A stretch of DNA of 13,147 nt, taken from NCBI GenBank assembly GCA_904419835.1, contig CAJFTA010000061.1, positions 1-13,147 of the forward strand. The letters run 5' to 3'. Of the stretch, positions 1-8,537 are shown one piece after another. Positions within the stretch are counted from its first letter, which is position 1. Every line of letters begins with the position of its first letter. The stretch comes from an uncultured Pseudoflavonifractor sp. (GTDB taxonomy: Bacteria > Bacillota > Clostridia > Oscillospirales > Oscillospiraceae). Under the pieces are notes generated by a model, which saw only the letters and a program-made list of their open reading frames with translations, was not told the origin of the DNA and did no database searches. The position numbers and the translations under genes were made by a program.

Positions 1-97
1 GCTGCCCACAACCGCCGTTCTAACAACTTCCCTATGAGGCCGCTTGGCTGGCTTTCTCCTTGCGAATTCGCCGTCCAATTTGTTTGACAAACCTACA
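1..97 (+). mobile_element. 3' end of an IS3/IS481-like insertion sequence (transposase C-terminus plus right terminal repeat)
   Basis: Frame 1 reads as the last 28 residues of a DDE (rve-type) transposase, including RRSNNFPMRPLGWLSP, and stops at TGA 85-87. The same C-terminal motif recurs at about 12748-12820. The coding end overlaps a 16-bp sequence, GTTTGACAAACCTACA (82-97). A close copy in the same orientation lies at 11061-11076, just outside the N-terminal fragment of a minus-strand copy, so the pair behaves as the two terminal inverted repeats of one IS. The rest of the element lies outside the window. Family membership comes from remembered motifs; the repeats are seen directly. Confidence 0.8.
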
Positions 98-149
98 GGG
101 GGCGGATAGATGGCTGTCAGGAACTATTCGCACCGCCTCACAAGCAATC

Positions 150-508
150 TTTGCATAGAACTGCCTGTGCGGGACACATGGGGCGTCCCAATCCGGCGGG
201 ACAGCTCCCCAGGAACAGCAGGAGGACGTCTCACCCCGGGACCTGCGGGACAAGCCCCTGCTCATCTCCCGGCAGGTGGACAACAAGAGCGGCCTGCACC
301 GCTGGCTGCGGAAGGAGCCCTCAGAACTCCAGACCATAGCCGCCTATAATTTGCTCTACAATGCCTCCCTGATGATGGAGGAGGGGATGGGTTACGCATT
401 TACTCTGGACAGGCTGGTGAACACCGCCGGGAGCAATCTCTGCTTCCGGCCTCTCAAGCCAGGGCTGGAGCTGGGATGTACCCGGCCTGGAAAAAATCTA
501 AAAAATAA
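150..508 (+). pseudogene. LysR-family regulator, C-terminal remnant (frameshifted)
   Basis: Three frames joined end to end resemble the C-terminal part of the substrate-binding domain of a LysR-type transcriptional regulator. Frame 2 gives ELPVRDTWGVPIRRDS (about 155-205). Frame 3 gives DLRDKPLLISRQ, then NLLYNASLMMEEGMGYAFTL, and later NLCFRPLKP (about 210-465). Frame 2 again gives YPAWKKSKK and TAA at 506-508. Two indels, near 205-212 and 465-478, break the frame, and the DNA-binding domain is absent because the IS end lies just upstream. It is therefore a dead fragment. LysR assignment rests on DTWGV, the DKPLLISRQ region, the NASLMMEEGMGYA region and CFRPL; no specific regulon can be named. 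Confidence 0.8.
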
Positions 509-576
509 TATCCCATTAGGGCGTCCGGCTGGCACATGCCAAAAGGCGGATCCGGGCCCTAATGGGATACTTTTTT
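509..576. terminator. Bidirectional rho-independent terminator
   Basis: A perfect 14-bp inverted repeat, TATCCCATTAGGGC (509-522) and GCCCTAATGGGATA (556-569), is followed on the plus strand by TTTTTT (571-576). On the minus strand it is followed by a T-rich run, the complement of 491-508. It can end plus-strand reading through the LysR remnant and minus-strand transcription of the regulator that stops at 611. Confidence 0.88.
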
Positions 577-610
577 CTCCGCTGGGGCCCCAGACTGGTC
601 AGACCCTCAG

Positions 611-1729
611 CTACCGCAGGTAATCCGTAGTGGAATAATTCCCCAGAAGCAAATACCGCTGGTGGGCCAGCAGATGATCCACGGCGGCCTTGTCCACCGA
701 ATAATAGACCCGGTTTCCGTCGACCGTGCAGGAGATCAGACCCACGTTGGACAGCTTGCTCATATGGTGATGGATGGTATTGCGGGCAAGGCCGAAATGG
801 TTGGACAGCTCCTGGCCATAGGCCGGGTGATCCCGGAGAAAGCACATGATGTCAAAGCGGGTGCGATCCCCGAGAACCTTGATGGCATTGAAGATCTCCG
901 TGGCCTCATCTTCCAAACGGAACAGCTGATCCAGCAGAAAACGGCGCATCACGCCGCTGTACAGCAGCACTTCACCCTGTCCCAGTTGAAGGCCGGGATT
1001 TACGGACAGGTTGGTATCCAGGCCGAATATAAAGGGACGGATATGGTAGACGGTATTGGAGGACAGAGAGAGACTGGAAGTCTGGCACAGATAGGACTCC
1101 GGGTCCGGGGCATTTACCACGTCCCCAAAGGAGCGGGCAATTGCCTCCAGCTCCTCCCGCCGCTGGGACAAAGCGTCCAGTACAGGCGCGAGATAGGAGG
1201 CCGCCTCATCCAGATAACTGTCCCGACGGTGGAAAACATCCAGCAAAACCAGCTTGCTGTCGGAGGGAATCTCCAGAGCGCGGATTCCATCGATCAGCTT
1301 ACCCTCAGAATCCTCGCCGGGAGATTCCGTGCTGTCGCACAGGCCCAGAGACATCAAAAGGTGATAAGCTGCATGGTTGGAAGAGAGCGCATGCGCCTGC
1401 TCCAGCAGCGAAGACAGGCTGCCGTCATAGCGGCTGAGTACAGGATAGAAGAGGAGAAAAGCGGGGGAATAGGCGCCGATGGTGCTGTGCGAAAATCCCG
1501 GAAGACTGTTGAAGAAACGGTCCAACGCCTGGGGAGGGGTGGAAACGCTGTCATCCAGGTAGGTGAAGATCTGGTCGATAGGGGAAAAGCGGGTCCAGAA
1601 GCCGTCCAGATCCTGTACGCCGCGCTGCTTCAAGTGTTCCGCCATGTACTGGCCGGTATATCCGCCAGCCTTGCGGCCCAGGTAGGCGAGCGCCTCTAAA
1701 AGGAAATTGGGGATGGGAAGATAGTCCAT
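611..1729 (-). CDS. Transcriptional regulator with C-terminal ArsR-type winged helix-turn-helix
   Basis: The 372-residue protein has a long N-terminal region (about residues 1-270) that I do not recognise. A C-terminal ArsR-like winged helix follows at about residues 272-360: AIKVLGDRTRFDIMCFLRDH, then the recognition-helix stretch GLARNTIHHHMSKLSNVGLI, then the wing DGNRVYYSV. No metal-binding Cys motif of the ELCVCD kind is seen, so it is probably not a classic metal sensor; the N-terminal part may sense a ligand or partner. The ATG at 1729 was chosen because AAGAGG lies about 6 bases upstream. An in-frame extension to 1828 has no such site. It is divergent from the protease gene, with facing promoters and a palindrome between them, so local regulation is likely. 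The bidirectional terminator follows its stop. The cytoplasmic DNA-binding role is family knowledge and the target is inferred. Confidence 0.87.
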   Translation of the reverse strand: MDYLPIPNFLLEALAYLGRKAGGYTGQYMAEHLKQRGVQDLDGFWTRFSPIDQIFTYLDDSVSTPPQALDRFFNSLPGFSHSTIGAYSPAFLLFYPVLSRYDGSLSSLLEQAHALSSNHAAYHLLMSLGLCDSTESPGEDSEGKLIDGIRALEIPSDSKLVLLDVFHRRDSYLDEAASYLAPVLDALSQRREELEAIARSFGDVVNAPDPESYLCQTSSLSLSSNTVYHIRPFIFGLDTNLSVNPGLQLGQGEVLLYSGVMRRFLLDQLFRLEDEATEIFNAIKVLGDRTRFDIMCFLRDHPAYGQELSNHFGLARNTIHHHMSKLSNVGLISCTVDGNRVYYSVDKAAVDHLLAHQRYLLLGNYSTTDYLR

Positions 1730-1800
1730 ATGGTACCTCTTGATTCGGTCAAAATATTGGCGCCCCATCGGGAAGCGCCGTTTTGCTGTGGACGGGAGGG

Positions 1801-1817
1801 GCGGCTCCCAGAGCCGC
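1801..1817 (-). other. GC-rich hairpin in the regulator 5' leader
   Basis: GCGGCTC (1801-1807) and GAGCCGC (1811-1817) form a perfect 7-bp stem with a 3-base loop. It lies between the regulator promoter (1837-1865) and its start codon (1729). No U-tract follows, so it is not a simple terminator; it may shape the leader RNA. Confidence 0.45.
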
Positions 1818-1836
1818 GCCGGCGGCAATTACACTC

Positions 1837-1865
1837 AGTATTACACAAAACGATTCATCTGTCAA
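1837..1865 (-). promoter_or_regulatory. Sigma-A-type promoter for the ArsR-like regulator
   Basis: On the minus strand TTGACA (1860-1865) is a perfect -35. It is followed after 17 bases by AATACT (1837-1842), a 4/6 match to the -10 preceded by an extended-10 TG. The -35 box is only 16 bp from the -35 of the divergent protease promoter. Confidence 0.65.
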
Positions 1866-1869
1866 ATGT

Positions 1870-1885
1870 AGGACAAGTGTCTTGA
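1870..1885. promoter_or_regulatory. Possible second regulator site between the divergent -35 boxes
   Basis: AGGACAAGTGTCTTGA matches the palindrome core AGAACAAGTTTGTTCT (1938-1953) at 11 of 16 positions. It contains the small inverted repeat CAAG-TGT-CTTG and overlaps the protease -35. Binding here could affect both promoters. The resemblance is modest. Confidence 0.35.
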
Positions 1886-1911
1886 CAGCTGGAAAGTACT
1901 TGCTGTATAAT
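1882..1911 (+). promoter_or_regulatory. Consensus sigma-A promoter of the surface protease
   Basis: TTGACA (1882-1887) and TATAAT (1906-1911) are both perfect consensus boxes with an 18-bp spacer. The predicted start near 1918 gives a leader of about 87 bases before the ATG at 2005. Such a strong promoter implies that a repressor or other control is needed. Confidence 0.88.
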
Positions 1912-1936
1912 CGAACGCAAGAATGACATATATAGA

Positions 1937-1954
1937 TAGAACAAGTTTGTTCTA
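1937..1954. promoter_or_regulatory. 18-bp perfect palindrome, candidate operator
   Basis: TAGAACAA-GT-TTGTTCTA is a perfect inverted repeat with 8-bp arms and a 2-bp centre. It is flanked by looser ACATAT (1926-1931) and ATATGT (1958-1963) arms. It sits about 20-35 bases downstream of the predicted transcription start, a good position for a dimeric winged-helix repressor to block elongation or initiation. The neighbouring ArsR-like protein is the natural candidate; this link is inferred from position only. Confidence 0.65.
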
Positions 1955-2004
1955 AACATATGTGCATTCATGAAGCAGGCGGATGCCGAGAGAGGATGAA
2001 TCTT

Positions 2005-5000
2005 ATGAAAAAAGCGATAGCATTGTTCCTGACACTGGCAATGATGCTGAGCCTTACCCCGGCAGTTTTGGCAGCAGACAGCGGGCAGGCGGATCGCGGA
2101 ACGCAGCTGGAAGCTGTGGAAGTTCCAGGGGAGTCGCTCCTGGATGACATGGAATCATCTGACAGCGACCGGGTGAACGTCGAGCCGCTGTATGATGACA
2201 ATGAGATTGTGACCGTGATTGTCCAATTGGAGGACCCTGCTCTGATGGACTATTACGGCACGAGCGCATACAGCGCGGACAATGGCATGACCCCCGGCGA
2301 GTCTGTCTCCGCGTTCCTGGGCTCCTCTGCTGCGCAGTCCGCCGCCCAGGACCTGCTGGACGAGCAGGAAATGCTCGCAAACCAGATTGCCGGTCTGGGC
2401 CAGGATGGCGCAAGCCGCACGTTCAGCGCGCAGCCTGCCGGCGCGGAGGTGGTGGCCCAGTGGACCGCCCTGCTCAACGGCATGGCTGTTGAAGTCCCCT
2501 ACAAGATGCTGGACGAGATCCGGGCTCTGGACGGCGTAAAGCGGGCCTATGTGGCCCGGACCTTTGCCGAGCCCGATGAGCCGGTCACCGACGCCGGCGG
2601 GATTGCCGGATACAGCTATGATATGGTGCACCTGCAGGAGGTCTGGGACGCGGGCTATACCGGCAAGGGTATGCTGGTGGCCGTGCTGGACACCGGCCTG
2701 GACCTGGACTGGAGGGCCTATGAGAGCACCGAGGGCTCTCACATCTGGTCGGTTCACGAGGCTTTTACCGACAACTCCTTCAAGAGCGCTGACGCCAAGG
2801 AGAACCTCCGCTACAACAGCGCCAGCCTGGCCAGCTTCCTTCTGAGCAACTCCCTCAATGCCGAGACCAGAGGGAGCGAGACCGAGGTGACCTATGAGTT
2901 CAATGCCCTGTATAAGAATCTGAAGGTCCCCTTCGCCTATGACTACGCTGACCTGGACCTGAACGTACTGCCCAGCGAGAGCGATCACGGCACCCACGTC
3001 GCGGGCACCGCGGCCGGCTATTCCGAGGATGAGGAGGGCGTGGTGGAATTCTCCGGCGTGGCCCCCGACGCCCAGATCCTGGCTATGAAGGTCTTCGGCG
3101 ACGCCACCGGCAGCGCCGCTGAACCCGACATCCTGAGCGCCCTGGAGGATGCCGTGAAGCTGGGCGCCGATGTGGTCAACCTGTCCCTGGGCAGCGACAA
3201 CGGATTTGCCGAGGATGACACCGCCGCCAACGACGTCTATGCGGCGGCGGAAGAGGCTGGCATCATCCTGATGACCTCCTCCGGCAACTCCGCCTACTCC
3301 AGCAGCAATAACAACCGGGGTGGATATAACCTGTCCAGCGACCCCGAGATCTCCATGATGAGTTCTCCCGCCGTGTACGACTCCAACCTGGCGGTGGCTT
3401 CCATCAACAGCACCGTGGCCGTCGAGGCTTATTTCACCTGGACGGACGAGGACCAGGTGGAGCACAGGGTGGTCTACAACGACCCCACCGGCGTGGCCAT
3501 GAAGTATAAGTTCGCGGGGCAGGAGCCCGTCTCCATCATCCCTGTGAGCGGCGCCGGCACCGAGCAGGACTACTATGACGCCGGCTTCCGCAACTACTAC
3601 GGATATGGCGAAAAGGGTGTCTCCGGAATCGCCCTGGTGCAGCGGGGCGGCGAGGATGAGGACGGCGAGCCCGTCACCTTTGCCGATAAGATCAACAACG
3701 CCACCCGCTTTACCTGGAACTACTACGACTCCAGCACGGGGACCAACGTCTCTGCGTGCCCGGTGCAGGCCGTCATCGTCTACGACAATGTGGAGGGCGA
3801 GCTGGTCACCATGAGCGTGGACGGCACCGCCCTGACCTCCTGCTTTATCTCCAAGGCCGACGGCGAGGCCATTGTGGAGGCCATCGAGAGCGGCTATGAC
3901 GTGAAGATCACCGTACAAGAGGAGGACCGGCTGGTCTCCTGGGATCAGGCCGGAGAGATGTCCGAGTTCTCATCCTGGGGCGCGGGTCCCGGCCTGGAGC
4001 TCAAGCCGGAGATCACCGCCCCCGGAGGAAATATCTGGTCCTCCATCACCGGCGGCTCCTCCGCCGACGGCAGCACCGGCTCCTACGGCATGATGAGCGG
4101 CACCTCCATGGCCTCTCCCCATATGACCGGCATCGGCGCCCTGGTGGAGCAGTATGTCAGGACCAAGGGCCTGAGCTCCAAGCAGGACATCGCCGACCTG
4201 ACCAGCCGGCTGCTGGTGAGCACCGCCATACCTCAGAAGGACGGCGACGGCGTGTACTACTCCCCCCGCCTTCAGGGCGCGGGCCTGGTGAACGCCGGGG
4301 CCGCCATCTCCACCCCCGCCTATATCACCGTGGATGGAGAGAGCGTGGGTAAGCTGGAGTTCTATGATGACCCCGCCTGGACCGGCTCCTATGACTTTAC
4401 CTTCCAGGTCAACAACATGACCGCCAACGAGCTGACCTACGACGTACAGGCCGTGTTCCTGCGGCCCGACACCAGCACCGACGGCGAGCACACCTACATC
4501 CTGGACAGCGACGTGGTGATTAAGACGGCGGACCTGGGCTCGGTCACCGTGCCTGCCATGAACAGCAGCGCCTTCTCCAGCGTCAGCTTCTCCGGAAACG
4601 CGGCGCTGACCGGCGAGGAGATTGAAGCGCTGCGCGCCCTCTTCCCCAACGGCACCTATGTGGAGGGCTACGTCATCCTCACCCCCCGGAACGGCACTGA
4701 TCCCCAGCTCGGCCTGCCCTTCCTGTCCTTCCTGGGGGACTGGACGGCCGCGCCCATCTTTGACGCCGCCACCTGGCTGGATGCCGCTGAGACGGACTCC
4801 GGCTCCTATTTTGACAACGACTACACGTGGCAGCCCATTGTATTCGGCTACTACGATGGCTACGGCTTCTATAATCTGGGCCAGAATATCTTTGACGGGA
4901 CCTCCGGCCAGGAGCAGACGGTCTACCACGAGGGGAACGTCACTCTGGCCCCCGGCAGCGGCGTGTTCCAGTCCATCAACGATATTATCATCTACCAGCT

Positions 5001-8000
5001 CAGGAGCGCCAAGCTGCTGGTGGTGGAGGCCCGCGATGCCGAGACCGGCGAGCTCTACTACCGCGACCTGGCCACCTACCAGCTCAAGACCACCTACGAC
5101 GCCAGCTATGGCTATCCCATCCCCTACTCCCTGCGCTACTTCACGGATACCTACTGGGGCGGCACTGACCTGGAGGGCAACGTGCTGCCCAGCGGCACCG
5201 AGTGCGTCTATACGATCACGGCCTATGGCGAGGGGGATTACGGCGATACAGTCTATAACGAAGAGGCCGGCCGCTACGTCAGCGACTTTGAGGCGGTGGA
5301 CCCCACCGACCCCGCCACCGAGCCCACCTTCAACGGCCACGCCATGGACAAGACCGGCGACGTGATCTCCTTCCACGTCCTGGTGGACACCGAGGCGCCC
5401 CGGCTGGAGAACAACGCCGTGTCCATCTATGAGGAGGACGGCCGCACGTACCTCACCGGCACCTTTGTGGACGACGGATCCCTGGCCCTGGTGCAGGTGG
5501 CGCCCGTGGTGACCCGCACCAGCAAGTATAACCCCGATTACAGCGACACTGCGGTAGCCACCGGCGACTCCTTCTTCACCGAGTACATCTACGACGAGGC
5601 CTCCCACACTTACACCTTTGTTGCAGACGTGACGGAGTACACACATAACGAGAGCTACCCCGGCGAGAGCGCCGCCTATGACTTTACCTGGACGGGAGCT
5701 GTTTACATCTACGGCGGCGACTACGGCGGAAACGAGCGGGTCTATGCCGTGTCCGTGGACGAGGGCAACAAGACACCCGACCGGATCAACCTGTCCCAGA
5801 CCTCCGCGCTGCTCTATGTGGGGGACTCCTTCGACCTGAGCGTGGTGGACAACACCGGGACCGATGAGGAGTTGATCTACACCTCCAGCAACCCCGAAGT
5901 GGCTGTCATTGACGAAGCCGGCAGCGTGATCGCCCTGGCGCCCGGCCAGACCGTCATTACCGTCAGCAACAGCAGCGGCAGCGCCGTGTGCGTTGTGGCG
6001 GTGCGGGAGCATACCACCGAGGTGCTGGACTTCAACCTGTCCATTGAGAATTTCAGCGGCATGAAGCCCAACGGCGCCCTTCTGGTCAAGGTCACCGACC
6101 TCTATCCCGCCGACGTGCAGCTGGAGGAGATCCGCTGGGAGGTCAGCGAGAGCGACGAGACCGCCGAGGTCTACGAGGGCCTGGTTACCTGCGAGCAATA
6201 CAGCAGCGACGGTCTGTCCGGCATGATCTCCCTCAATTACAGCGCCACCGGAGGCGGCGAGTATGAGGGGCTGGACCTTAGCGGCGAGGGTACGCTGACG
6301 GTCACCCTCAACGGTGTCAGCCGCACCATGACCCTGGACTGGGAGAGCCTGTATAACCAGAGCACCGATGAGGACCTGGTCCCCGACATCGGCTACAATG
6401 AGCAGATCATCTATGTGTCCCAGGGCGAGACCGCCACCCTGGTGACCAGGTACAATGATGCCGGCGCCCACAACGTCGGCAAGGTGGCGCTGTACACGGC
6501 GGAGGGCTATAGTGAGGACAACCAGCCCACCACACCCGCTGTTGGCCTTGTTCTGGACGGCCCTGATTTCTTCTATGTGGGGAGCAGCGAGCCCTGGACC
6601 GGCAAGCTGGTCAACGAGGCGGGCTACGCCCTGCCGGAGGAAATCCATATGTACTATCGCTACAGCTCCGGCCATGAGGTTGAGCTTACATACTATGAAG
6701 ACGCGGAGTCTGTTCCCTCCTATGCATATGCCTGGTTCACCTATGACAGCGCCACCGGAGAGATAACGGCCAAAACGCCTACGGGCAGCGACAATATTCT
6801 GGCTATCCGGGCCGACGGCGTGGCCGATGAGGACAATCCCGGCGGCACCCTCAGCGGAGAGACCTATGAAGAGGTGGAGCCGCTCTACGGTCCCTTCGAC
6901 TGGGCCGCCACCCCGGATCACACCCTCACCGGTGAGCTGACTACAGCCGAGGGCGTCTTGGTGAACAACATCACAAAGAACGTGGCTTACTACACCCCCT
7001 CCGAGCCCGGCGTGAGCTACATCACCGCTACCACCAAGGACGGTAAGTACAGCTGCAACTTCGCTGTCGTCTGCATGCCCATTGATGCCGAGCGCATCGA
7101 CATGGAGCACAGCCTGACCATGAAGACGGGAGAGACGCTGTCCCCCAACGTGACCTTCGAGCCCCAGCCCACCCTGGCGGAGGATGAGGAGCTGATCTGG
7201 ACCTCCTACAACCCCGACGTGGTGACTGTGGACGAGGACGGCACCCTGACCGCCCAGTCTGTGGGCTACGCCTATGTCCGGGCGGCTACCCGCGCAAACT
7301 CCTCCGTCGCCACCTACTGCATTGTCCGGGTGGTGCCCGGCGGCGAGCACGATCACCAGCTGGTGCTGATCAACGAAAAGGAGGCCACCTGTACCGAGCC
7401 CGGCTACAGCGGCGACTGGCAGTGCACCATCTGCGGCGAGATCGTAAGCGAGGGCTCCGTTGTCGAGCCTCTGGGCCACAACAGGGTGCTGGAGGGCTAT
7501 ATCGCCCCCTCCGCCACCGAGGACGGCTACAGCGGCGACTGGGTCTGCTCCCGCTGCGGCATCCTGCTGGAGCGCGGCGAGGTGCTCCCCGCCACCGGCA
7601 TCCCGGTGCCTGAGCTGCCCAACCCCTCCTATCCGCCGGAGATTGCGGATGCGGACAACGGCTCCGTAACCGTCGCGCCCACCAACCCCAAGCGGGGCAG
7701 CGAGGTGACCATCACGGTCCAGCCCGAGCCGGGCTATGAAGTGGGGACCGTGACTGTCACCGACCGGAACGGCAGCCGCGTGGACGTCACCGCCAATCCG
7801 GACGGCACCTACAGCTTTATCCAGCCCGGCAGCCGCGTAACTGTGACGGTTGACTTTGTCGCTGCGGCGGAAGTGGAGATGCCCTTCACCGATGTGAGCG
7901 GAGGCTGGTACCATGACGCGGTGCAGTACGTCTACGAAAACGGCCTGATGCAGGGTGTCGGCGGCGGCCTGTTTGGGCCTGCTCTTACCACTGACCGGGC

Positions 8001-8415
8001 CATGATCGCCACCATTCTGTGGCGTATGGAAGGCGAGCCCGTGGTGGATTATGCCATGGACTATGCGGACGTGGCCGGCGGCGTCTGGTATACGGAAGCC
8101 ATCCGCTGGGCCGCCAGCCAGGGGATTGTCACCGGATATGGCGACAGCCGGTTCGGTCCCGCCGACACCGTCACCCGGGAGCAGCTGGCGGTCATCCTGT
8201 ACCGCTATGCGGGCGCCCCCGCGGCGGATGCGAGCGCTCTGGACAGCTTCTCCGACAGAGGCCAGGTCTCCAGCTGGGCCGGAGACGCCATGGCCTGGGC
8301 CGTGAGCGCGGGCATTATTCAGGGCAATGGCGCCGGCCTGAACCCCGGCGGCACCGCCACCCGTGCGGAAGTGGCCGCCATCCTGATGCGGTTCGTGGAG
8401 TCGGGTATCCTGTAA
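2005..8415 (+). CDS. Secreted SLH-anchored subtilisin-family (S8) surface protease
   Basis: This 2136-residue secreted multidomain protease resembles lactocepin/C5a peptidase. The signal peptide (about 1-24) ends at AVLA-AD. The S8 triad is D229 in VLDTG, H328 in DHGTHVAG and S701 in SGTSMASP, with oxyanion N428 in SSGNS, so it should be active. A PA-like insert lies at about 470-650. An Fn3-like C5a-peptidase-type region starts near 770. Big_2-like Ig domains lie at about 1257-1335 and 1693-1777. Two cysteine-pair repeats follow (C1807/C1810 and C1848/C1851), then an InlB-type repeat at about 1873-1952. Three SLH domains at about 1959-2134 would bind cell-wall polysaccharide. The likely role is degrading extracellular protein at the cell surface. 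Start: AGAGAGG lies 9 bases before ATG 2005, and ATG 1996 directly abuts that site. The substrate is unknown. Confidence 0.94.
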   Translation: MKKAIALFLTLAMMLSLTPAVLAADSGQADRGTQLEAVEVPGESLLDDMESSDSDRVNVEPLYDDNEIVTVIVQLEDPALMDYYGTSAYSADNGMTPGESVSAFLGSSAAQSAAQDLLDEQEMLANQIAGLGQDGASRTFSAQPAGAEVVAQWTALLNGMAVEVPYKMLDEIRALDGVKRAYVARTFAEPDEPVTDAGGIAGYSYDMVHLQEVWDAGYTGKGMLVAVLDTGLDLDWRAYESTEGSHIWSVHEAFTDNSFKSADAKENLRYNSASLASFLLSNSLNAETRGSETEVTYEFNALYKNLKVPFAYDYADLDLNVLPSESDHGTHVAGTAAGYSEDEEGVVEFSGVAPDAQILAMKVFGDATGSAAEPDILSALEDAVKLGADVVNLSLGSDNGFAEDDTAANDVYAAAEEAGIILMTSSGNSAYSSSNNNRGGYNLSSDPEISMMSSPAVYDSNLAVASINSTVAVEAYFTWTDEDQVEHRVVYNDPTGVAMKYKFAGQEPVSIIPVSGAGTEQDYYDAGFRNYYGYGEKGVSGIALVQRGGEDEDGEPVTFADKINNATRFTWNYYDSSTGTNVSACPVQAVIVYDNVEGELVTMSVDGTALTSCFISKADGEAIVEAIESGYDVKITVQEEDRLVSWDQAGEMSEFSSWGAGPGLELKPEITAPGGNIWSSITGGSSADGSTGSYGMMSGTSMASPHMTGIGALVEQYVRTKGLSSKQDIADLTSRLLVSTAIPQKDGDGVYYSPRLQGAGLVNAGAAISTPAYITVDGESVGKLEFYDDPAWTGSYDFTFQVNNMTANELTYDVQAVFLRPDTSTDGEHTYILDSDVVIKTADLGSVTVPAMNSSAFSSVSFSGNAALTGEEIEALRALFPNGTYVEGYVILTPRNGTDPQLGLPFLSFLGDWTAAPIFDAATWLDAAETDSGSYFDNDYTWQPIVFGYYDGYGFYNLGQNIFDGTSGQEQTVYHEGNVTLAPGSGVFQSINDIIIYQLRSAKLLVVEARDAETGELYYRDLATYQLKTTYDASYGYPIPYSLRYFTDTYWGGTDLEGNVLPSGTECVYTITAYGEGDYGDTVYNEEAGRYVSDFEAVDPTDPATEPTFNGHAMDKTGDVISFHVLVDTEAPRLENNAVSIYEEDGRTYLTGTFVDDGSLALVQVAPVVTRTSKYNPDYSDTAVATGDSFFTEYIYDEASHTYTFVADVTEYTHNESYPGESAAYDFTWTGAVYIYGGDYGGNERVYAVSVDEGNKTPDRINLSQTSALLYVGDSFDLSVVDNTGTDEELIYTSSNPEVAVIDEAGSVIALAPGQTVITVSNSSGSAVCVVAVREHTTEVLDFNLSIENFSGMKPNGALLVKVTDLYPADVQLEEIRWEVSESDETAEVYEGLVTCEQYSSDGLSGMISLNYSATGGGEYEGLDLSGEGTLTVTLNGVSRTMTLDWESLYNQSTDEDLVPDIGYNEQIIYVSQGETATLVTRYNDAGAHNVGKVALYTAEGYSEDNQPTTPAVGLVLDGPDFFYVGSSEPWTGKLVNEAGYALPEEIHMYYRYSSGHEVELTYYEDAESVPSYAYAWFTYDSATGEITAKTPTGSDNILAIRADGVADEDNPGGTLSGETYEEVEPLYGPFDWAATPDHTLTGELTTAEGVLVNNITKNVAYYTPSEPGVSYITATTKDGKYSCNFAVVCMPIDAERIDMEHSLTMKTGETLSPNVTFEPQPTLAEDEELIWTSYNPDVVTVDEDGTLTAQSVGYAYVRAATRANSSVATYCIVRVVPGGEHDHQLVLINEKEATCTEPGYSGDWQCTICGEIVSEGSVVEPLGHNRVLEGYIAPSATEDGYSGDWVCSRCGILLERGEVLPATGIPVPELPNPSYPPEIADADNGSVTVAPTNPKRGSEVTITVQPEPGYEVGTVTVTDRNGSRVDVTANPDGTYSFIQPGSRVTVTVDFVAAAEVEMPFTDVSGGWYHDAVQYVYENGLMQGVGGGLFGPALTTDRAMIATILWRMEGEPVVDYAMDYADVAGGVWYTEAIRWAASQGIVTGYGDSRFGPADTVTREQLAVILYRYAGAPAADASALDSFSDRGQVSSWAGDAMAWAVSAGIIQGNGAGLNPGGTATRAEVAAILMRFVESGIL

Positions 8416-8425
8416 CCGCCCCAAT

Positions 8426-8468
8426 CCGGCCGTGAGGAAAATCGAATGGAAGAGTTGAATACGGCCGG
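8426..8468. other. Inverted repeat just after the protease stop
   Basis: CCGGCCGT (8426-8433) and ACGGCCGG (8461-8468) are perfect 8-bp arms around a 27-base loop. No T-tract follows directly. It may protect the 3' end of the long protease mRNA or add to termination. Confidence 0.45.
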
Positions 8469-8485
8469 TAAAAACGGACTGTGAC

Positions 8486-8537
8486 AAAGTACCCCCTGAT
8501 GCAGGAAAACGTAAGTACTGCATCATGGGGTACTTTT
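8486..8537 (+). terminator. Rho-independent terminator of the protease gene
   Basis: A long hairpin pairs AAAGTACCCC-C-TGATGCAG (8486-8504) with CTGCATCA-T-GGGGTACTTT (8518-8536). There is one mismatch in about 18 pairs and a 13-base loop. The stem runs into TTTT. Confidence 0.82.

Noticed and set aside
662..1699. 345-codon plus-strand open frame opposite the ArsR-like regulator
   Set aside because: No ribosome-binding site or known motif. The minus strand carries a clear winged helix and a good start.
1730..1828. Longer start for the regulator (33 extra residues)
   Set aside because: No ribosome-binding site, and the extra residues would cover the GC-rich leader hairpin. ATG 1729 has AAGAGG at proper spacing.
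2155..3918. 587-codon minus-strand open frame
   Set aside because: Same antisense shadow of the protease catalytic region, with low-complexity composition and no motifs.
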